Shown piece after piece: positions 39,560 to 48,708 of a DNA stretch of 64,000 nt. This stretch comes from Actinomycetota bacterium (GTDB lineage: Bacteria; Actinomycetota; Thermoleophilia; Gaiellales; F1-60-MAGs149): NCBI GenBank assembly GCA_026392355.1, contig JAPLCF010000029.1:124001-188000 (forward strand), written 5' to 3'. The notes under the pieces were generated by a model. The model was not told where the DNA came from. It made no database searches and worked only from the letters and a program-made list of their open reading frames with translations. The position numbers and the translations under genes are program-made. Position 1 is the stretch's first letter; each line of letters begins with the position of its first letter.

Positions 39560-41340
39560 TACGCCCCGCTAGGGTCGATCTCGAACAGCGGCTGGCCGAA
39601 CTCGACGGCCGTCGCGTCCTCGACGAGGATGCGTGTGATGGTGCCGGCGGTCTCGGCCTTGAACTCGTTGAAGAGCTTCATCGCCTCGAGGATGCAGAGC
39701 ACCTGGCCGACCTCGACGGTGGCGCCTTCCTCGATGAAGGCGGACTCGTCTGGACCAGGCGAGCGGTAGAACGTGCCGACCATGGGGCTCGTGATCTGCT
39801 GACCGGTCGAGGCAGCGGGCGCGGCCTCGGTCGGCGCGGCTGCAGCGGCAGCGGCCACGGGCGCGGCAAAGACCTGCTGGACCGGCGCTTGCTGGCGCAG
39901 CGAGATGCGGATGCCGCCCTCTTCGACTTCGAGCTCGCCGAGCCCCGTCTCCTCGAGGAGATCGACGAGGCCGCGGATACGCTCCTCCTCCTCGTTGGTG
40001 ACGCCGGTGGCGATCGCCTGATGACGACCGCGCAGGCGCTCGAGCAGCGGCACCGCGTCGTCGCCGAACAGCGCGACGAGGCAGAGCTCCTCCTCGGAGG
40101 TGGCAAGTTCGCCGACCTCGGCGCGAGCCGAGGCGATGTCGGCAGGGATAGGAATCGAGGAAGCGCCGCCGTTGCCGGTCTCGGCCAGCGCCACGACGTC
40201 GGGGTTCATGGGGGCCGGCGGACGGCCCCACTCGCCGCGAATCAGCGCGCGCATCTCGCCGTCGATCGAGTTCCAACGGCGGCCTTCGAGCACGTGGTCG
40301 ATCGCCTGCCGGGCAATCACGTCGCCGAGCGGCGAGGCGGCTGGCGGCGTGCCGAGATCTTCACGCACGCGCTGGACCTCGTCGAGCACCTCGGCCAGGC
40401 GGTCGCTTGCGTCGATGGCCTCGAGGCGGCGCTCAACGCCGGCGACGAGCCCGGCGGGCACGCCCTTGAGGGCGGCCTGCAACGACACGTGCGCCGACAG
40501 CGGCGGCGGCAGCGTGGTGTCGGCGAAGAGCGCGCGGTCGAGCATCTCGGCGACCTGCCAGAGCACGCCCTGGTTGAGGCCCGATTCGAGGCCAAGGCCG
40601 TCGATCGTCTGGCAGAGCAGCTCAGAGCTCGTGCGATGGCCGGAAACGGCGAGCGGATAGGAGGCGACGGAAATCGGGTCGGCACCGGCGCGAGCAGCCT
40701 CAATCGCAACGGCGAGCGACGTACCGCCCGGGCCCTGCGGGTACAGACCGACGGGGATGCCGGCGGCGTCCCGCAACTTGGTGATCAGCGCACCCGTCTT
40801 GGACGGATCGAGCGCACCTGCGGGATCAAGCAGCAGCAGGCGATCGGCACCGAGGGCGGCCAGCTCGGGCGCACGGGCGAGCATGCGCGCCTCGCCCTCC
40901 GGGTGCTCGTCGTAGACAAGGCCGAGATGCAGGCGCGCGCCGGTCTCGCGCACGGCCTCGACGGGACCCGCGAGATCCTCGGGGTCGTTCATCGGATCGT
41001 GCATGCGGAAGACCGCGATGCCCGACTCGGCGGCGCTATCGACGAAGCGGCGAATCAGGTCCTGCTCGACCGGCTGCGTGCCGACGAGGAACCGGCCGCG
41101 CAGCGCCATGCCGAGCGGCGTGTGCGTGGCGCGGCGGCGCAGATTGCGGATGCGCTCCCAGGGGCTCTCGACGCCGCGCTGCACCGCGCTGTGGAAGCAG
41201 CCACCGCCGGTCACCTCAAGCACGTGGAAGCCCGCGGTATCGAGCAGCTCGCAGACCTCAAACTGGAGCGAGGCGGGCACACGGCCGGCGATCGGCTCCT
41301 GCGCGAGAATGCGCAGCGTGGTGTCAACGAGACGTGCCAT
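39559..41340 (-). CDS. fusion: degenerate carboxyltransferase (PycB/OadA-like) domain + AccB-type biotin carboxyl carrier domain
   Basis: N-term VDTTLRILAQEPIAGRVPASLQFEVCELLDTAGFHVLEVTGGGCFHSAVQRGVESPWERIRNLRR; C-term ITSPMVGTFYRSPGPDESAFIEEGATVEVGQVLCILEAMKLFNEFKAETAGTITRILVEDATAVEFGQPLFEIDP. Confidence 0.92.
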   Translation of the reverse strand: MARLVDTTLRILAQEPIAGRVPASLQFEVCELLDTAGFHVLEVTGGGCFHSAVQRGVESPWERIRNLRRRATHTPLGMALRGRFLVGTQPVEQDLIRRFVDSAAESGIAVFRMHDPMNDPEDLAGPVEAVRETGARLHLGLVYDEHPEGEARMLARAPELAALGADRLLLLDPAGALDPSKTGALITKLRDAAGIPVGLYPQGPGGTSLAVAIEAARAGADPISVASYPLAVSGHRTSSELLCQTIDGLGLESGLNQGVLWQVAEMLDRALFADTTLPPPLSAHVSLQAALKGVPAGLVAGVERRLEAIDASDRLAEVLDEVQRVREDLGTPPAASPLGDVIARQAIDHVLEGRRWNSIDGEMRALIRGEWGRPPAPMNPDVVALAETGNGGASSIPIPADIASARAEVGELATSEEELCLVALFGDDAVPLLERLRGRHQAIATGVTNEEEERIRGLVDLLEETGLGELEVEEGGIRISLRQQAPVQQVFAAPVAAAAAAAPTEAAPAASTGQQITSPMVGTFYRSPGPDESAFIEEGATVEVGQVLCILEAMKLFNEFKAETAGTITRILVEDATAVEFGQPLFEIDPSGA

Positions 41341-41445
41341 CAGGTCAAGAGGTTAGCGGCCGGACAACCCGGAGCGCGCAGGGCGCGCTCCGCGGCGGGC
41401 GGGCAGCGGGAACGAGTATCGGCAGCGAGAGGTTGCTCGAGCGCA

Positions 41446-41544
41446 GATGCTCCAAAGGGGTCAGACCCTTTTGGAGCATGATCGGCGCCGTACTGCCTTC
41501 AACGGCTCGCATGCACCAAAAGGGTCTGACCCCTTTGGAGCATC
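41446..41544. repeat. inverted repeat with GGGGTCAGACCC core
   Basis: Arms 41446-41480 GATGCTCCAAAGGGGTCAGACCCTTTTGGAGCATG and 41510-41544; reverse complement with one mismatch, 29-nt spacer. Confidence 0.9.
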
Positions 41545-41593
41545 CACACCTGGTCGACGACGAACCCCGCAACGCACGCCCGCAGGCGGAGCG

Positions 41594-42160
41594 CTAGGCG
41601 CGCGAGATGTACTTGGCCTCGCGCGTGTCGACACGGATGCGGTCGCCCTCGTTCACGAACAGCGGCACCTGCACGACTGCGCCGGTCTCAAGCGTGGCGG
41701 GCTTCATCACGTTCGACACGGTGTCGCCCTTGACGCCGGGCTCAGTCGCGGTGACGGACAGCTCGACCGAAGCGGGCAGCTGCAGCGAGGCAGGGTTGTC
41801 GTCAACGCTGAGGAGCTGGACGGTGTCGCCCTCCTTGAGCCAACGGAGGTCTTCCTCGCACATCGAACGCTTCAGCGCGACCTGCTCGTACGTCTCCGTG
41901 TTCATCATCACGACGTCGGTACCGTCGTCGTAGAGGAACTGCATGTCGGCGACGCTCGTGAGCACGCGCGGGAACTTCTCACCGGCGCGGAACGTGCGAT
42001 CAACGACCGAGCCGTTGTCGAAGTTCTTCAACTTCGTGCGCACGAATGCTCCACCCTTACCGGGCTTGACGTGCTGAAACTCGACGATGCGATACGTCGT
42101 GCCGTCGACATCGATGTGCATGCCGTTCTTGAACTGATTGGTAGAGACCATTTCCGCCAT
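41594..42160 (-). CDS. efp: elongation factor P
   Basis: MVSTNQFKNGMHIDVDGTTYRIVEFQHVKPGKGGAFVRTKLKNFDNGSVVDRTFRAGEKF...QFLYDDG. Confidence 0.98.
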   Translation of the reverse strand: MAEMVSTNQFKNGMHIDVDGTTYRIVEFQHVKPGKGGAFVRTKLKNFDNGSVVDRTFRAGEKFPRVLTSVADMQFLYDDGTDVVMMNTETYEQVALKRSMCEEDLRWLKEGDTVQLLSVDDNPASLQLPASVELSVTATEPGVKGDTVSNVMKPATLETGAVVQVPLFVNEGDRIRVDTREAKYISRA

Positions 42161-42194
42161 GCCCGCAGGGTACCGGGCTGGCGGACGGGCTGCG

Positions 42195-43289
42195 CTACCC
42201 GGTGGTCTCGACCAGGTCCTTGGTGAACCCGGTCAGGATCTCGTGGCCGGACTCCGTCACGACGACCTGGTCTTCGATGCGGATGCCCCACTTGCCCGGG
42301 CGGTAGATGCCGGGCTCGACGGTGACGATCATGCCCGGGGCGAGGATGTCCTCGGAGCCCTTGCGCAGCGTCGGTGCCTCGTGGATGTCGAGGCCGGTGC
42401 CATGCCCGAGGCCATGGCCGAATAGTTCACCACAGCCGGCGTCGGCGATGACCTCGCGGGCCGTCGCATCACACATCCCACCGATGACGCCCGGACGCAC
42501 CGAACCGAGACCGGCGAGCTGGGCGTCGAGCACGAGCTGGTAGTCGGCGGCCGCCTCGGGCGCGGGTGCGCCACCGGCGGAGAAGGTACGGGTGCAGTCG
42601 GAGCAGTAGCCGCTCTCGCCGCGCGCACCGATGTCGACCGTCACAAGGTCGCCGCGCGCGATCACCGTCGGACCGGGATCGGCGTGCGGGCGCGCGCCGT
42701 TGCGGCCGGCGGCGACGATCGACTCGAACGACAGTGCCGGAAAGCCCGCCTCGCGAATCGTGCGCTCGATCTGCCACGCCACGTCGGCCTCGGTGCGCCC
42801 CACCAGCGTGCCGTTAGCGATGTCGGTGTAGACGACCTCGAGGATGTCGGCCGCGTGGCGCGAGGCCGCGATCTCGATATCGCTCTTGACGATGCGCAGC
42901 TCCTCGATCACACCGTCGGCGAGCACGAGCTCGACGCCCGGTGGCGTCATCCCGCGCAGGCGGTCGGCCAGCGCGTACGGCAGCGCGCCCTCAAAGCCGA
43001 CGCTGATGCACCCGGGCGCGTGCTCGTGCAGCGCCTCGACGGTCATGCCGGCGATGTCGCGCTCGAGAATCACGACGTCAAGCAGCGCGCGCAGGGGCTC
43101 CACGCCGTCGGCGTAGCGGAAGTCGGTGATGAACACCGCGCGATCCTTCGACAGGACGACGATGCCGTTGCTGCCGGTGTAGCCCGTCAGGTAGCGCACG
43201 TTGACGAGATTGGTGACCATCAGCGCGTCGACGCCGGCGCCGCCGAGTGCGGCAATGGCGCGGTCGATGCGGGCGCGCTGCTCAGACAC
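42195..43289 (-). CDS. pepQ: Xaa-Pro aminopeptidase/dipeptidase (M24B)
   Basis: NVRYLTGYTGSNGIVVLSKDRAVFITDFRYADG...FESIVAAGRNGARPHADPGPTVIARGDLVTVDIGARGESGYCSDCTRTFSAG...GHGLGHGTGLDIHEAPTLRKGSEDILAPGMIVTVEPGIY. Confidence 0.96.
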   Translation of the reverse strand: MSEQRARIDRAIAALGGAGVDALMVTNLVNVRYLTGYTGSNGIVVLSKDRAVFITDFRYADGVEPLRALLDVVILERDIAGMTVEALHEHAPGCISVGFEGALPYALADRLRGMTPPGVELVLADGVIEELRIVKSDIEIAASRHAADILEVVYTDIANGTLVGRTEADVAWQIERTIREAGFPALSFESIVAAGRNGARPHADPGPTVIARGDLVTVDIGARGESGYCSDCTRTFSAGGAPAPEAAADYQLVLDAQLAGLGSVRPGVIGGMCDATAREVIADAGCGELFGHGLGHGTGLDIHEAPTLRKGSEDILAPGMIVTVEPGIYRPGKWGIRIEDQVVVTESGHEILTGFTKDLVETTG

Positions 43290-43716
43290 TGGCGATGGCC
43301 TCGTGCAGCCAGTCCAGTGCCTCCCGGTACCCGTCGGGCCCCTTGCCGCTGATGCGGTGGTCCATCACGTCTGCGATCACCGAATGGCGCCGCCACTCCT
43401 CGCGCTGCATGATGTCGGAGAGATGCACCTCGACCTTGGGCGCGGTGAAGATCTCGAGCGCGTCGCGAATGGCGTATGAGTAGTGCGTCCACGCGCCGGG
43501 GTTGATGATCAGCCCGTTGGCCCAGCCCCGGCACTCGTGGATGTGGTCGATCAGCACGCCCTCATGGTTCGTCTGAAAGCACCGCGCGGTCATGCTGCGC
43601 TCGCCGGCCCAGGCATAGACCTGGCTCTCGAGCTCGCTGAGCGTGAGCGTGCCGTACTGCGCAGGGTCGCGCTGGCCCAGCATGTTGAGGTTGACGCCGT
43701 TGAAGACCGCGATCAT
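43282..43716 (-). CDS. aroQ: type II 3-dehydroquinate dehydratase
   Basis: MIAVFNGVNLNMLGQRDPAQYGTLTLSELE...FQTNHEGVLIDHIHECRGWANGLIINPGAWTHYSYAIRDAL...EVHLSDIMQREEWRRHSV. Confidence 0.97.
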   Translation of the reverse strand: MIAVFNGVNLNMLGQRDPAQYGTLTLSELESQVYAWAGERSMTARCFQTNHEGVLIDHIHECRGWANGLIINPGAWTHYSYAIRDALEIFTAPKVEVHLSDIMQREEWRRHSVIADVMDHRISGKGPDGYREALDWLHEAIASV

Positions 43717-43740
43717 GCCCGCAGTCTAGGCGCGGGCTGC

Positions 43741-44685
43741 TCAGCCTGCTCTGGGCGGACCCCAGTTGATCGACAGCTCCGGTTCCGGCGATCGGGTAAC
43801 GCGCGTCAAACCGGAGCCGTCGGGCCGGATGCGGTACACGTCGTAGTTGCCGTCGGGATTCGCAGCGAAGGCGATCCAGGCGCCGTCGGGTGACCACGCG
43901 GGTGTCACCGCCCCGCGCATCACCGGGAAGATGCCGCCCGGCTCGAAGCGCGGCGTGTCCGCTGGGTAGTGCGTGATTTGGTGGCCGCCCGAGCCGTCGG
44001 CGTTCAGCACCACGAGCTGCCCGACCCCGTCAATCACCGTCTGGGTGACGATGCGCCGGCCGTCGGGCGACCAGCCGCGGCTCTCGCGGTTGTCGAGTCC
44101 GTGCGTCAGGCGCGTCCCCGTGCCGCCGGCAGACGGCATGACCCAGAGATCCTGCTGCGTGGCCGGATCCTGCACGTCCTCGTCCGTCGCGTAGAGGAGC
44201 AGGGTCCCGTCGGGCGAGTACTTCGGGCCCACGTGCTGCACCGGCGGATCAGTGAACGTCAGCTGGCGCACGTCGGTGCCGTCGGCGGCCATCGTGTAGA
44301 TCTCGTAGTTCCCATCGGCATCGCTGGTGAATGCGATCCGCGTGCCGTCGGGCGACCAACTGGGCACGAGGCTCCAGTCGCTACCGCGGTTGAGTACCGT
44401 GACGGCGCCGTGGCCAAGGTGCGCGACATTGATCGACGAGCGCTTCGGGTCCACCTGCGAGTACACGACTCGCGTGCCGTCGGGCGACAGCGCGCTGTGC
44501 GCCTGCACGCCGGCACCGAAGGTGATCTGCTCGACGTGCGAGCCGTCTGGCGCCATCGCGAAGACGTGCCCGGTCCCCTCGCCGAGGTAGCGACTGAAGG
44601 TGATGGTCGACGCTGCCGGCACCCCGCCGACCGCCGCCGCGAGGGCGCTGCCGACCAGGACCGCGACCAGCGCCACGGCCGCCAC
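43741..44685 (-). CDS. secreted TolB-like/WD40-like (PD40) beta-propeller protein
   Basis: N-terminal hydrophobic segment; repeated SPDGTR/WSPDGT...IAFTSDADGNYEIYTMAADGTDVRQLT motifs. Confidence 0.9.
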   Translation of the reverse strand: MAAVALVAVLVGSALAAAVGGVPAASTITFSRYLGEGTGHVFAMAPDGSHVEQITFGAGVQAHSALSPDGTRVVYSQVDPKRSSINVAHLGHGAVTVLNRGSDWSLVPSWSPDGTRIAFTSDADGNYEIYTMAADGTDVRQLTFTDPPVQHVGPKYSPDGTLLLYATDEDVQDPATQQDLWVMPSAGGTGTRLTHGLDNRESRGWSPDGRRIVTQTVIDGVGQLVVLNADGSGGHQITHYPADTPRFEPGGIFPVMRGAVTPAWSPDGAWIAFAANPDGNYDVYRIRPDGSGLTRVTRSPEPELSINWGPPRAG

Positions 44686-44699
44686 ACACCCTGCGGGCG

Positions 44700-45803
44700 T
44701 CAGCCGATCACCCCTGGGGCCGGGATGCTGCTCGGCCGGTAGAGCGCCGAGACGTCGCCCTGCAAGCGCGGGCTATGCGGATCGAGCGTCCGCACCCCGC
44801 TGCCCGGGCGGAAGTCGATCCGGCGCAGATCGGTACGCAGCGTCGCCAGGCCGCGCGACAGCTCGAAGAAGTACACGCGGTGGGTGAGATCGGCGAGCGT
44901 GCGGAAGTCCGTCTCGTCGGTCTCCCCGACCTCGTCCCCGGGAGCGCCGATGGGGTCGGAGACGTTGCGCGCGACCGACATCAGGGCGGCCTGCGCCTCC
45001 AGCTTGTTGGCCGGACGGGTCTTGCTCAAGAACGCGCTGTAGAACGACGCGCGGATGAAGCGGTCGCGGGTGGTGGTGTTGCCCGGCAGGGGGTCGTTGC
45101 GGGTCGCGTTCGAGAAGTCGTACGGCGCCAACAAGGCCAGCGCGTCGTCGAGCACCGTGTTCGTCGTCACCCGGTACCGGCGCCCGTGGTGGACCACCAA
45201 CTCGCCGCCGAGGTACTCGATCACCGCCGAGTCGCCGAACCGGTCCTCGATGCTCAGCGAGAGCCGGATCGTGTGGCCGTCCAGGACCACCTCCACGGGC
45301 TGGATGCGCGACATCAGACGGATCGCCTGGTTCACGGTCGCCGCGTTGTCCAGGACGTACTGGACCCACAGACCGACCTGCAGGCCTTGGCGGGTCGTGT
45401 CGCGCGCGCCATAGTCCTGCGCGTAGAGCCAGAGCCCGTGTGCCGCCAGTCCCCGCTCGTTCATGCCGTCCGACACCGCGGTGTCGTAGTTGCCCACGAC
45501 CACGCTGCCGTAGCGCGCGGTCCACACGGCCGGGTTCCCCGCCACGACGCGCTTGCCGGCGAACGACGCCCCCGACTTCCGCACACCGCGCGGCATCACG
45601 TGCAGCTTCGCCTGCGACGAGCCCCACCAGTCCATCGAGCGCGACGCCATCACGGCGACGTCGTTGTCGTTCCACAGGATCCGCGTGCAGGCGCCCGCGG
45701 AGGGAACCGCGGCGACTGCGGCGAGCACGGCGGTGAGGACGATCAGCGCGCGGACGCCAGGACGGGCCAGCCGAGCGCGATGCGTGATGGTCGAGCGGGT
45801 CAT
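44700..45803 (-). CDS. secreted linear amide C-N hydrolase (choloylglycine hydrolase/Ntn family)
   Basis: Signal peptide ending VPSAGA then CTRILWNDNDVAVMASRSMDWWGSSQ...RYGSVVVGNYDTAVSDGMNERGLAAHGLWL; Ntn Cys follows the signal peptide. Confidence 0.88.
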   Translation of the reverse strand: MTRSTITHRARLARPGVRALIVLTAVLAAVAAVPSAGACTRILWNDNDVAVMASRSMDWWGSSQAKLHVMPRGVRKSGASFAGKRVVAGNPAVWTARYGSVVVGNYDTAVSDGMNERGLAAHGLWLYAQDYGARDTTRQGLQVGLWVQYVLDNAATVNQAIRLMSRIQPVEVVLDGHTIRLSLSIEDRFGDSAVIEYLGGELVVHHGRRYRVTTNTVLDDALALLAPYDFSNATRNDPLPGNTTTRDRFIRASFYSAFLSKTRPANKLEAQAALMSVARNVSDPIGAPGDEVGETDETDFRTLADLTHRVYFFELSRGLATLRTDLRRIDFRPGSGVRTLDPHSPRLQGDVSALYRPSSIPAPGVIG

Positions 45804-45904
45804 GTCGGTCTCCTCGGGGCGGTTAGCGGGTACGGCGGATGCGACGAGGCGACGCCCGCCGCGTAGCGGGAATTCTAGGGCGAGCACCCGCGGCGCGCTT
45901 GCGC

Positions 45905-47386
45905 TTAGCGGCAGGCGGCGGCGACAGCCGCAGCCACGGCGTCGTCGTCAAGCTCGACGCCCCACACCGGCCGACCGGGTGCCTCGAGCAGGACAAAGCG
46001 CGTGCGGCCGGCCACGCGCTTCTTGTCGGAGCACATCGCGGCGAGTACGGCCTCGGGAGCGACATCTTCGGCCACGGTCGGTAGCCCCTGACGCGTGAGC
46101 GCGCCGAGCACCTCGTCGGCGATCGCCACGTCAAGCCCGGCGTGCTCGACCGACAGCTGCAGCGCAGCGACAAGACCAATCGCAATCGCTTCGCCGTGCA
46201 GGTAGCGGCCACCGGCAGCGTGCTCGACGCCGTGGCCGATGGTGTGGCCGAGATTAAGGATTGCGCGCACGCCCTGCTCGGTGGGGTCGGCGGCGACCAC
46301 GCGATGCTTGAGCGCGGCGCAGCGGCGCACGAGCGTCCAGCGTTCGTCGTCGGTGCCGCGCGTCGTGGGCCACTCGCGCACGAGCTCCCAGAGGGGGCCG
46401 CCGGCCAGCAGGCCGGTCTTGAGCGCCTCGGCGAAGCCGGCACGCCATTCGCGGTCGGTCAAGGTGGTGAGCAGCGACGGGTCGGCCAGCACGGCGACGG
46501 GTGGATGAAAGCTCCCCACGTCGTTCTTGGCGGCGACATCGATACCGGTCTTGCCGCCAATGCCGGCGTCGACCTGGCCGACGAGCGTCGTCGGGCACGA
46601 GACCCAGTCGAGGCCGCGGCGGAAGGTGGCGGCCGCGAAGCCGGTCACGTCGGTGACCGCACCGCCGCCGATGGCGACGACGAGGTCGCGGCGCTCAAGC
46701 TCGGCCTCGGCAAACGCGCGCCAGAGCGCCTCAACATGGGAGACGGTCTTGCACTGCTCGCCGCCGGGCAGCGTGTACACCTCGAGACCCTCGGGAATGC
46801 GGTCGGCCACGGGCAGGTCGACGACCACGAAGGCGCGGCGACCGTCGGCCAGCTCGCCGATGCGCTCGAGTGCACCGGGGCGCACCACGCCGGCATCACG
46901 GCAGGCAATCGCGACGGTCTCGGGATCGGCAGCGGCGTCGACGATCGCGTCGGCGGCCGTGACGTACAGCGTCTGGCGCTGGCTGTGGAGGTCCTCGAAG
47001 CGATGAAAGTTAACGGCCAGCGGGCGCGTCCCGGCGCCACCGTCGGCCTCGACGCGCTGCCACAGCACCTCAGCGGGAGCATCGAGGAACAGCACGCGAG
47101 CCTGCTTGCGCACCAGCGCGCGCGTACCCGGACGCGAGAGGGCACCCCCGCCGGGCGCGATCACGCCGTGCTCGCGGGCCTCGATCAACTCGGTGATCAC
47201 CTGCTCTTCAAGCTCGCGGAACTGCTCCTCGCCGTCGTTGAAGAGGTCGGGGATGGAGCGCGATGTGCGGCGCTCGATCTCGCGGTCGACGTCGATGAAC
47301 GTGGTGCCCTTGAGCACGGCGAGCAACTCACCGACGGTGGACTTGCCGGCACCCATGAACCCGACGAGGACGTCGGGCCGACTCAT
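45905..47386 (-). CDS. bifunctional shikimate kinase / 3-dehydroquinate synthase fusion
   Basis: N-term VLVGFMGAGKSTVGELLAVLKGTTFIDVDREIE...VIAPGGGALSRPGTR (AroK); C-term PGGEQCKTVSHVE...VVAIGGGAVTDVTGFAAATFRRGLDWVSCPTTLVGQVDAGIGGKTGIDVAAKNDVGSFHPP (AroB). Confidence 0.96.
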   Translation of the reverse strand: MSRPDVLVGFMGAGKSTVGELLAVLKGTTFIDVDREIERRTSRSIPDLFNDGEEQFRELEEQVITELIEAREHGVIAPGGGALSRPGTRALVRKQARVLFLDAPAEVLWQRVEADGGAGTRPLAVNFHRFEDLHSQRQTLYVTAADAIVDAAADPETVAIACRDAGVVRPGALERIGELADGRRAFVVVDLPVADRIPEGLEVYTLPGGEQCKTVSHVEALWRAFAEAELERRDLVVAIGGGAVTDVTGFAAATFRRGLDWVSCPTTLVGQVDAGIGGKTGIDVAAKNDVGSFHPPVAVLADPSLLTTLTDREWRAGFAEALKTGLLAGGPLWELVREWPTTRGTDDERWTLVRRCAALKHRVVAADPTEQGVRAILNLGHTIGHGVEHAAGGRYLHGEAIAIGLVAALQLSVEHAGLDVAIADEVLGALTRQGLPTVAEDVAPEAVLAAMCSDKKRVAGRTRFVLLEAPGRPVWGVELDDDAVAAAVAAACR

Positions 47387-48570
47387 GCGGGCGACCAGGG
47401 GATCCGGTTGAGGTAGTGCGCGTGCGCAGCGACGAAGTCGCCGATGGCGTCGCCGCCGAACTTCTCCTTGGCAGCGCGCGCCAGCTCGAAGGCAATGACG
47501 GCCTCGGCCACGACGGCGGCCGCATAGATCGCGGTGGTGTCGGAGCGCTCGACGAGCGCCTCGGCCGGCTCATGCGTGTCGAGCGTGGCCGTCTTGAGCG
47601 GCTTCATCAGGGTCGGCAGGGGCTTCATGGCGATGCGCACGACGACGGGCTCGCCGTTGGTCATGCCGCCTTCGAGCCCACCCGCGCGGTTGGAGTCGCG
47701 CTTGTAGCCCTCGTCGTAGCGGAGCTCGTCATGGACGGCACTGCCGCGCAGCGAGGCATTGGCCCAGCCATCACCGATCTCGACGGCCTTCATCGCCTGG
47801 ATGCCCATCGCGGCGCCGGCGATGCGCGCATCGAGGCGCCAATCCTCGGAGGCGTAGGAGCCGAGCCCGGGCGGGCAGCCGAACGCGCGCACCTCGATGA
47901 TGCCGCCCAGCGTGTCCTGCGCCTTCTTGGCGGCCTCAATCTCCTCGACCATCTTGGCGTCGGTCTCGGCGTCGAGGCAGCCGACCTGGCGCTCGCCCAT
48001 CTCGATGAACTCGCGGGCCGTGATGTCGTCACGATGCGGGGCCTCGACGGCACCGACGCGAACGACGTGACCGTGGACGGTGATGCCAACGGTGTCGAGT
48101 AGGTCCTTGCAGAACGCGCCGACCGCAACGCGCGCAGAGGTCTCGCGGGCCGAGGCGCGCTCGAGGACGTCGCGGACGTCGGGCAGTTCGTACTTCATGA
48201 CGCCCGACAGGTCGGCATGGCCGGGGCGCGGCACGTTGACCACGCGCGTGCGCCGCGCGTGGACCTCGGCGAGCTCCTCGTCGGTGACGGGCCAAGCACT
48301 CTGGGCGGCGCCCCAGTTGTCGTGATCGCGGTTCTTGACGATCAGGCTGAGTGGGCCGCCAAGCGTGCGGCCATGGCGCATGCCGCCAAGGATCGTGGCC
48401 TCGTCGGTCTCGATTGCCTGGCGCGGCGAGCGGCCGTAGCCCGCCTGACGGCGAGCCAGATCGCGCTGCAACCGCTCGCGGTCGGGATGCAGACCAGCGG
48501 GCAAGCCCGAGAGGATCGCGACGATGCCAGGGCCGTGCGACTGGCCGGAGGTGATGAACGACAGTGCCAT
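47383..48570 (-). CDS. aroC: chorismate synthase
   Basis: MALSFITSGQSHGPGIVAILSGLPAGL...RQAGYGRSPRQAIETDEATILGGMRHGRTLGGPLSLIVKNRDHDNW...RPGHADLSGVMKY. Confidence 0.97.
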   Translation of the reverse strand: MALSFITSGQSHGPGIVAILSGLPAGLHPDRERLQRDLARRQAGYGRSPRQAIETDEATILGGMRHGRTLGGPLSLIVKNRDHDNWGAAQSAWPVTDEELAEVHARRTRVVNVPRPGHADLSGVMKYELPDVRDVLERASARETSARVAVGAFCKDLLDTVGITVHGHVVRVGAVEAPHRDDITAREFIEMGERQVGCLDAETDAKMVEEIEAAKKAQDTLGGIIEVRAFGCPPGLGSYASEDWRLDARIAGAAMGIQAMKAVEIGDGWANASLRGSAVHDELRYDEGYKRDSNRAGGLEGGMTNGEPVVVRIAMKPLPTLMKPLKTATLDTHEPAEALVERSDTTAIYAAAVVAEAVIAFELARAAKEKFGGDAIGDFVAAHAHYLNRIPWSPA

Positions 48571-48634
48571 TGGTCCTGACAGGGTATCGCGGACCGCTCC
48601 CCGGCCACGGCGCATGTCCTCTTGACACGAACCC

Positions 48635-48680
48635 TTAGGTAGCCCTAACCTGCGGCACGCGATCTATTAGGTAACCCTAA
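48635..48680. promoter_or_regulatory. two DtxR/IdeR-like operators upstream of the Fe3+ ABC transporter
   Basis: TTAGGTAGCCCTAA (48635-48648) and TTAGGTAACCCTAA (48667-48680), start-to-start 32 bp. Confidence 0.65.
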
Positions 48681-48708
48681 ACACCACCGACCCGAGGACA
48701 CTTCACGC

